The notes beneath the pieces were generated by a model, which was given only the letters and a program-made list of their open reading frames with translations, did no database searches and was not told where the DNA came from. A stretch of DNA of 64,000 bases from Phycisphaerae bacterium (lineage in GTDB: Bacteria > Planctomycetota > Phycisphaerae > Phycisphaerales > SM1A02): assembly GCA_002709295.1 (NCBI GenBank), contig PAQL01000029.1, positions 79,687 through 143,686 of the forward strand, in the 5' to 3' direction. Below, one piece after another: positions 59,106 through 64,000 of the stretch; position 1 is the first letter of the stretch, and each line of letters begins with the position of its first letter. The translations under genes were made by a program, and so were the position numbers.

Positions 59106-61433
59106 ATGATTCCAGGAACCGCACACTGCGCTCCGAACCGACTTCGCATTCGGACCACCCCGCTCCGGATCGTCGCGGTGGCCGTCGCCCTCCTCACGGT
59201 GGTTTCGGGAACCGCCCGGGCCCAGGACCAGAACGCCTACGACGCCTGGGCGACGATCTTCGACCAGCTGTCACCGAACTGGGACGATCCGGAGCAGGAG
59301 ACCACCCGACTCTTCACCGATGAGGAATACGAGGCGATCCGGGAGTGGCAGCAGGCGCCGCTCGCACCTCCTACCGGGGCGGCCGCGTCCTACTTCGAAA
59401 AGGCGGAATCGCTCACGCCTCTGATCAAGAACCTTCGCAGCAACCCTCGATTCGATGCCGGGCTCGACTTCGAGCAGGGTTTCATGCTGCTCGTTCCTCA
59501 CCTCGCGCCGATGCGCGAGGTCTCGAGAATCGGATCCAACCTCGCTCGCCGCGCGATCGTGACGGGTGATCGAGACGGTGTCGTCGAGTGGATCGGCACC
59601 ATGAACGAGATCTCGTTCCATGCCGGCCAGGACGGAACCGCCATCGGCTCGCTGGTGGGATCCGCCATGTTCATGAAGGCCGACTCCGGGATGGAGATGG
59701 CGATCGGACACGGATTGATCGACGCCGCTGCCGCGAAGATGATTCTCGAGAGTCTCGACAGCCCGATGAATCCGGCCGATCCGTTCCAGTTCGGCGACTC
59801 GCTCTTCGGTGAGCGTCTGCTCTTCGATCAGTCGCTCGACGCGATCTTCGGCCTGGCCGAAGTACCCGGGGTGACGCTCGAGGACTATCGCTCCGCCTTC
59901 GGGGACGAGGCGATCGACGACCTCCAGTCAATTTCCGGTGAAGAGGAGGAGATTCGTGGATCGGTCCACGAGCTGTTCGACCGCATGCAGATGGCCTTCG
60001 ATGATCCCGACCGGGAAAGAGGCATCGACGAGCTCGCCGCGATCGAGGCGGAGATCCGGGCTTCGGACATGCCGGAACTGCTCCAGGCACTGCTTCCCAC
60101 GATCTCCCAACTGGCCAGGGCCCGGTTGAGGGCGGAGACGATCCTGGCGGACCGGGTGCGTGGACTCGAGGCGGTCGCCTCCGGTCGCATCTCCCCGGAG
60201 GCGATCCGAAACGCGGCCGTCCTCTGGGAGGAGCTGGGGCAGTGGTTCGAACGTCTGCCCTCGGGAGTCCAGCTGGCCGGCCTGGAGATCCTGGGCGAGG
60301 CGCCCGACGACGACGATCTGGCCCGCAGACTCGCCGAGGCCGGCGAGGCGGCGATCTCCGATCTCCTGGCGGACCGCGATGGTGGACAATCGCTTCGAAT
60401 CGATCCCGAGGCGGTGGCCGCCGTCCGGCGTGACTCGATGTCGACCTGGATCACCGAGGTCGAGCCGGAGACCGACTTTCTGCTGAACCTCGCTGCCGAC
60501 GCCGCGGCCATCGGACAGTGCGACTTCCCCGTCGGAACCGGAACCCGCGACCGTCTCCACCTCTCCGGCGGCTACCTGGATCGATTGCGTGGCGCCGGTC
60601 GTGGCCTGCTCGTCGACGCCACGGTCCGGCTCCGCCTCGCCGCCGAACTCCGGGCCGCTCGGGTTGCCGATGAATCCCCTTCGGATCCCGACGGGGGCCG
60701 GGGACTCGAGGACGTCGAATGGAATCGCGCCACGATCGAGATCGTCGCGGTCATCGCCCTGATCGAGGATCTCGTCGCGGATCCATCCATCGCCCACGTC
60801 CTCCTCGCCGGCGATCTCCTCGGTTCACTGCGTGATCTGCTTCACTCCGAAGAGGGAGTCGCGCTGATCGACGACGACCGTCGCCGCGACCTCATCGCCA
60901 ACGGCCTCGCCGGCATCGCTCGCCCCCCCGCTCTCGGCATTCGCGAGGCGGTCGATGGCGACCTCGGACGTTGGATCGACCAGACCTTTTCCGACCCCTC
61001 GGACGCCCCGGCCGTGGATGCCGTGCTCACGGCCCTCGATGCCCGAGGACCCGATCGAATCCACGGCTTGCTGGCTCGCTGCAACGGCATCCTCCTCGAG
61101 CGGGCGTCACCGGCCACCCCGGGTTCCGGCCTGGAGACACCGCTGGTCATCGACCCGACGGACACCCGTGGATTCGTCCCCGTGAAACTTCTCGCCAGCT
61201 GGGAGGGCGTGCACGGTCCGTTCTGGAGGGAGGGCAGGCTTTCCAAGGAGGACGACATCGTCAAGCGACAGCTGCTCGGTGCCATCCGGGAGGATCCCGC
61301 TTCCACCCGACAATCCCTGCAGCGGCTGGGAGTCCGAGATCCCTTCCCCCTCGCCGACCATGCCGACCGGGCTGACGCCCACCTCGTGGCGATCGAAATC
61401 CTGATGCGAGAGCGTCGCCGCAACGGACTCTGA
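59106..61433 (+). CDS. Large exported protein, unknown
   Basis: A 775-residue protein with a signal peptide (LRIVAVAVALLTVVSGTARA) and a mostly helical, acidic body with few Cys. I recognise no domain. Segments such as REVSRIGSNLARRAIVTGDR and DGVVEWIGTMNEISFHAG recall exported helical-repeat proteins of Planctomycetota in a general way. GGAGGG 6 nt before the ATG gives a clear start. It stands alone after ggt with about 110 bp between. Confidence 0.75.
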   Translation: MIPGTAHCAPNRLRIRTTPLRIVAVAVALLTVVSGTARAQDQNAYDAWATIFDQLSPNWDDPEQETTRLFTDEEYEAIREWQQAPLAPPTGAAASYFEKAESLTPLIKNLRSNPRFDAGLDFEQGFMLLVPHLAPMREVSRIGSNLARRAIVTGDRDGVVEWIGTMNEISFHAGQDGTAIGSLVGSAMFMKADSGMEMAIGHGLIDAAAAKMILESLDSPMNPADPFQFGDSLFGERLLFDQSLDAIFGLAEVPGVTLEDYRSAFGDEAIDDLQSISGEEEEIRGSVHELFDRMQMAFDDPDRERGIDELAAIEAEIRASDMPELLQALLPTISQLARARLRAETILADRVRGLEAVASGRISPEAIRNAAVLWEELGQWFERLPSGVQLAGLEILGEAPDDDDLARRLAEAGEAAISDLLADRDGGQSLRIDPEAVAAVRRDSMSTWITEVEPETDFLLNLAADAAAIGQCDFPVGTGTRDRLHLSGGYLDRLRGAGRGLLVDATVRLRLAAELRAARVADESPSDPDGGRGLEDVEWNRATIEIVAVIALIEDLVADPSIAHVLLAGDLLGSLRDLLHSEEGVALIDDDRRRDLIANGLAGIARPPALGIREAVDGDLGRWIDQTFSDPSDAPAVDAVLTALDARGPDRIHGLLARCNGILLERASPATPGSGLETPLVIDPTDTRGFVPVKLLASWEGVHGPFWREGRLSKEDDIVKRQLLGAIREDPASTRQSLQRLGVRDPFPLADHADRADAHLVAIEILMRERRRNGL

Positions 61434-61599
61434 ACCCCCTTCAGAGCCGAGGAGCCGGGGGGTTCCAACCAGTCAAGGCCCGAGAACCAGTATTGCGGCC
61501 GGATCCCGATGGAACCGCTCGGCGCCCCATCCGGACCGTTGATCGGCATCCCATGGTGCCGGATCGACCGTGCTCTCCGACCTCGGTGAATTCCAACGA

Positions 61600-61618
61600 C
61601 CTCTCGACCGTCGAGAGG
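61600..61618. promoter_or_regulatory. 19-bp perfect palindrome upstream of a small gene
   Basis: CCTCTCGAC-C-GTCGAGAGG, 9-bp arms around one base, ending directly before TACTTC, 55 bp upstream of the ATG at 61674. It could be an operator for a dimeric repressor or an RNA hairpin. Confidence 0.4.
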
Positions 61619-61673
61619 CGTACTTCCATGGAGACGTCCGCCTGAAGACATCCGACCAGAGAAAGGAACAGCC

Positions 61674-62105
61674 ATGCATGATCAGCATCCGGATCAGACT
61701 CGATCATCCCACCCCGGCGCTGCAGAGACCAACGGACTCGGGACCCCCCGGCTGGATCACACGTCGACCGAGGAGACCTTCGAGTTCGACCCCAATGCGC
61801 TGCGCATGGTGATGGTCGTCTGGAAGGATGCGGAGAGTCAGGGCGGCCCGACCTGGGAGGACACCGACGACATGCTCGAGTTCGCCCGACGTCCGCTGAC
61901 CCCGGTCACCACCGTGGGCCTGCTGCTGCACCTCGACGACGAACAGATCGCCATCACCGACACCGTGGCGATGGACCAGACCGGCGGGGTGACCAAGATT
62001 CCGCGAGCCTGGGTCCAGCGGTTCGAGATCCTGACGCCCACTGAATCGCTTCCGGTCCTCCCCGAGCACCGGGACGAGACGAACAGCACCCGAAGAGTCG
62101 GTTGA
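61674..62105 (+). CDS. Small protein, unknown
   Basis: A 143-residue soluble acidic protein. The central part (residues 38-125) looks like a compact domain: NALRMVMVVWKDAESQGG, then TTVGLLLHLDDEQIAITDTV and IPRAWVQRFEILTP. The pattern 'TVG-x-L-x-x-x-D-D-x-x-I-x-I-T' resembles small proteins found beside phage or housekeeping genes, but I cannot name it. AAAGGAA about 6 nt before the ATG is a good ribosome site. A perfect palindrome lies upstream and a strong hairpin terminator downstream. Confidence 0.7.
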   Translation: MHDQHPDQTRSSHPGAAETNGLGTPRLDHTSTEETFEFDPNALRMVMVVWKDAESQGGPTWEDTDDMLEFARRPLTPVTTVGLLLHLDDEQIAITDTVAMDQTGGVTKIPRAWVQRFEILTPTESLPVLPEHRDETNSTRRVG

Positions 62106-62200
62106 GACGAACCTCCCCCGCACCGGGGGCGTAACGAGATGAACGCGTCGCCGATCGGTTCCCAGCGGCTTGATGCGACTTCCGGGGAGCCGGAAAGAGA

Positions 62201-62233
62201 CACGCCCCGGCCGAAAGGCCGGGGCGTGATTTT
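62201..62233. terminator. Strong hairpin terminator between convergent genes
   Basis: CACGCCCCGGCC-GAAA-GGCCGGGGCGTG: 12 perfect pairs with a GAAA loop, followed by ATTTT on the plus strand. It ends the small gene at 61674-62105 and, on the other strand, sits 7 nt after the tRNA-Leu 3' end, so it may serve both. Confidence 0.8.
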
Positions 62234-62235
62234 GA

Positions 62236-62321
62236 TGCGGATGAGAGGGCTCGAACCTCCACGGGATTTTACTCCCACTAGAACCTGAATCTAGCGCGTC
62301 TGCCAATTCCGCCACATCCGC
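62236..62321 (-). tRNA. tRNA-Leu (anticodon CAG)
   Basis: An 86-nt class II tRNA. The acceptor GCGGATG pairs with CATCCGC, the D-arm includes GGCGGAATTGGCAGACGC, the anticodon stem is CTAGA/TCTAG with loop TTCAGGT (anticodon CAG, reading CUG), the long variable arm is GGGAGTAAAATCCC, and the T-arm is GGAGG-TTCGAGC-CCTCT. The discriminator is A; CCA is not encoded. Confidence 0.97.
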
Positions 62322-62328
62322 GGGTCGG

Positions 62329-62350
62329 CACTGGAAGTGGACTTCCGGTG
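62329..62350. promoter_or_regulatory. Inverted repeat filling the tRNA-Leu promoter spacer
   Basis: CACTGGAAGT-GG-ACTTCCGGTG, 10-bp arms with one G-T mismatch. It starts directly after TTGACG (62351-62356, a -35-like hexamer for the minus strand) and ends 8 bp before the tRNA 5' end, so it covers the spacer and the -10 position. Confidence 0.4.
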
Positions 62351-62441
62351 CGTCAAGGGGGGAAAGACTACCCGATCCCCGGGCCGACCGAAACCAGCGC
62401 CGAAATCAGCCTTCCCGGGCCACCCGCAAGGGCGGGCGCCG

Positions 62442-63599
62442 TCACTCCGCCTGTGGCTCAGGCTGGGTTTCCGGAGCAGGCGTGCCCAGGTGGTGGGCGA
62501 GGACCTTCTGCTTGATCTCCTCGAAGAGATCCGGGTTCTCACGCAGGAACTGCTTGGAGTTCTCCCGGCCCTGCCCGAGACGGATGTCGCCGTAGCTGAA
62601 CCAGGCCCCGGCCTTCTGGGCGATGCCGTCGTTGATGGCCAGGTCGAGGAGGTCTCCCGTTGCGCTGATGCCCTCGTTGAACATGATGTCGAACTCCGCG
62701 ATCCGGAAGGGCGGAGCCACCTTGTTCTTGACGACCTTGGCGCGGACGCGGTTGCCGACGTTGTTCTCGCCGTCCTTGATCGCCCCGATGCGACGGATGT
62801 CCACCCGGACCGAGGAGTAGAACTTCAGGGCCCGACCGCCGGTCGTGGTCTCGGGGCTGCCGAACATGACGCCGATCTTCTCGCGAAGCTGGTTGATGAA
62901 GATCACGATGACATCACTCTTGGCGATCGCGCCGGTGAGCTTGCGGAGGGCCTGACTCATCAGTCGGGCCTGAAGGCCGACATGGGAGTCGCCCATCTCA
63001 CCCTCGATCTCGGCCCGGGGAATCAGGGCCGCGACGGAGTCGATGACGATCACGTCGACCGCATTGGATCGAACCAGCAGCTCGCAGATCTCCAGAGCCT
63101 GCTCGCCGGTGTCCGGCTGGCTGACCAGCATCTCATCGATGTCGACACCGAGGCGTCGGGCCCAGGTCGGGTCCAGAGCATGCTCGGCATCGATGAAGGC
63201 GGCCACGCCACCCTGCTTCTGGACATTCGCGGCCACGGTGAGGGCCAGGGTGGTCTTGCCGGAGGACTCCGGTCCGAACACCTCGACGACACGTCCCTTG
63301 GGAAGCCCGCGGCCTCCCAGGGCAAGGTCGAGACTGATGGCACCGGTCTGCACGCAGGGAATGCCCGCGAGCCGGTCGCCGTCCAACTTCATGATCGAAC
63401 CCTTGCCGTACGCCTTCTCGATCTGACCCAGGGCACGGTCGAGGGCCTGCTTGCGGCCCGGATCCATCTCGATCCCACTCGTGGCATCCGTCTTCATGTC
63501 TTTGGTCTCCACGGTCTTGGTCGCCTTGCCGCGCCCCTTGGCCTTGGCCGGGGTCCTGGTCGGTGCGTCTTCGTTCACGATGGTGGCAGCCTTGGCCAT
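62442..63599 (-). CDS. recA: Recombinase RecA
   Basis: A 385-residue strand-exchange ATPase and SOS co-protease. The core begins near residue 46 ([20 protein letters not shown]). Walker A is GPESSGKTT, followed by [52 protein letters not shown] and the L2 region [18 protein letters not shown] 45-residue Lys/Ala/Thr-rich N-terminal extension precedes the core if ATG 63599 is the start; ATG 63497, with GGAG 9 nt upstream, would remove most of it. The short acidic C-terminal tail is normal. Confidence 0.96.
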   Translation of the reverse strand: MAKAATIVNEDAPTRTPAKAKGRGKATKTVETKDMKTDATSGIEMDPGRKQALDRALGQIEKAYGKGSIMKLDGDRLAGIPCVQTGAISLDLALGGRGLPKGRVVEVFGPESSGKTTLALTVAANVQKQGGVAAFIDAEHALDPTWARRLGVDIDEMLVSQPDTGEQALEICELLVRSNAVDVIVIDSVAALIPRAEIEGEMGDSHVGLQARLMSQALRKLTGAIAKSDVIVIFINQLREKIGVMFGSPETTTGGRALKFYSSVRVDIRRIGAIKDGENNVGNRVRAKVVKNKVAPPFRIAEFDIMFNEGISATGDLLDLAINDGIAQKAGAWFSYGDIRLGQGRENSKQFLRENPDLFEEIKQKVLAHHLGTPAPETQPEPQAE

Positions 63600-64000
63600 G
63601 GTGTCTTCGCCTTCCGTTGCGAGGGGGTTTCGAGTTCGTTCGCTGGGTGATTCGGCCGAGGGTCGATCCGAATCGGTGATGGGATTCGATGAGGACTCGG
63701 GGTTGGAGTCCTCGGGGGGCATTTCACTTCTGATCACGGCTTCCGACCCCCGCGAGCACTGGGGCGGGCGGTGGGCGGGGTGACCGTGAGGCGGGCCTCG
63801 ACGCTGGTCGAACTGTACGAACCGGCCTGAGGGAAACCGGGCAATCGGCGGTTTCTCCCGAGCGACGGCCTTCGTCGAGGACCATGGCCAGCCTCGCCGG
63901 CCGACGACCGGGAGCCTGCCCCGGGGTCGTTGGCGGGATGCCATGGAGAACGTTCGAGTGGTGTCTTGGTGTGGTTCATGACGGGGGGACGCGGCAGATA
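63600..64000. other. recA upstream region, no gene seen
   Basis: No protein-coding frame here looks real; the minus frame of recA stays open to 63944 only because of base composition. A direct repeat GTTC-N5-GTTC on the minus strand (63810-63822) overlaps a TACAGT hexamer (63812-63817) and could be the recA promoter with an SOS-type operator. The last 50 bases hold nothing I can name. Confidence 0.5.

Noticed and set aside
63810..63822. A standard LexA box at recA
   Set aside because: The halves are direct repeats with 5-nt spacing, matching neither CTG-N10-CAG, CGAAC-N4-GTTCG nor GTTC-N7-GTTC; listed only as a candidate.
1..64000. CRISPR arrays, insertion sequences, prophage or toxin-antitoxin loci
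   Set aside because: No regularly spaced repeats, transposase, integrase or phage structural genes were found on either strand.

Overview
The window looks like chromosome from a Planctomycetota bacterium, most likely of the class Phycisphaerae. This rests on four things: high G+C with start codons rich in GTG; repeated 'CPECGYDL / CPECG' zinc-ribbon membrane proteins; a secreted protein ending in paired 'D-x-N-G-D-G ... WGPC' dockerin-like repeats; and a futalosine menaquinone route beside a full sigma-54 flagellar cluster. I see no insertion sequence, prophage, CRISPR array or other sign of recent transfer. It reads as core chromosome, tightly packed, with many ATGA/GTGA overlaps.

Layout. 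0-4.1 kb: zinc-ribbon membrane protein, trpE, an ABC ATPase, a 17-codon coupling ORF and ruvC. 4.1-9.8 kb: a lipoprotein, a candidate small RNA or attenuator, a two-domain pterin/QueD-like enzyme, an exported cyclophilin, a tandem ACT protein, mqnD and a dockerin-type secreted protein. 10-16.1 kb: MBL hydrolase, cupin, two envelope proteins, a MATE exporter and mqnC. 16.1-19.6 kb: two adjacent paralogues (zinc ribbons + membrane domain + a repeated module I do not recognise); one of them apparently starts at an AUC codon under a perfect Shine-Dalgarno. 19.7-25.3 kb: ilvE, rpoN, then recR-ybaB-dnaX with a 4.5S/SRP RNA just upstream of dnaX; dnaX carries a ten-A slippage site. 25.4-28.2 kb: a YacL-type PIN-TRAM protein and a TPR sulfotransferase.

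28.3-46.3 kb is a flagellar block on the minus strand. In transcription order it runs: TPR membrane protein, FlgN-like protein, histidine kinase, sigma-54 activator, then flgB-flgC-fliE-fliF-fliG-fliH-fliI-fliJ-motE-like-fliK-flgD-TIGR02530-like-flgE. With rpoN about 20 kb away this is a complete class II rod/hook/basal-body regulon. Two matching GG-N10-GC elements suggest where sigma-54 acts.

46.4-49.6 kb holds a three-gene envelope operon (unknown protein, LolB-like lipoprotein, RDD protein), divergent from cdaA-cdaR (c-di-AMP synthesis). 51.6-64 kb: tyrS, transaldolase, phosphoglucose isomerase, cysteine desulfurase, a lipoprotein gamma-glutamyltranspeptidase, a large exported unknown, a small unknown protein, tRNA-Leu(CAG) and recA.

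A recurring signal is a TANNNT -10 hexamer placed exactly 6-7 nt before the start codon of at least seven genes on both strands, which suggests that leaderless mRNAs are common in this organism. All statements come from reading the sequence; no database search was run.
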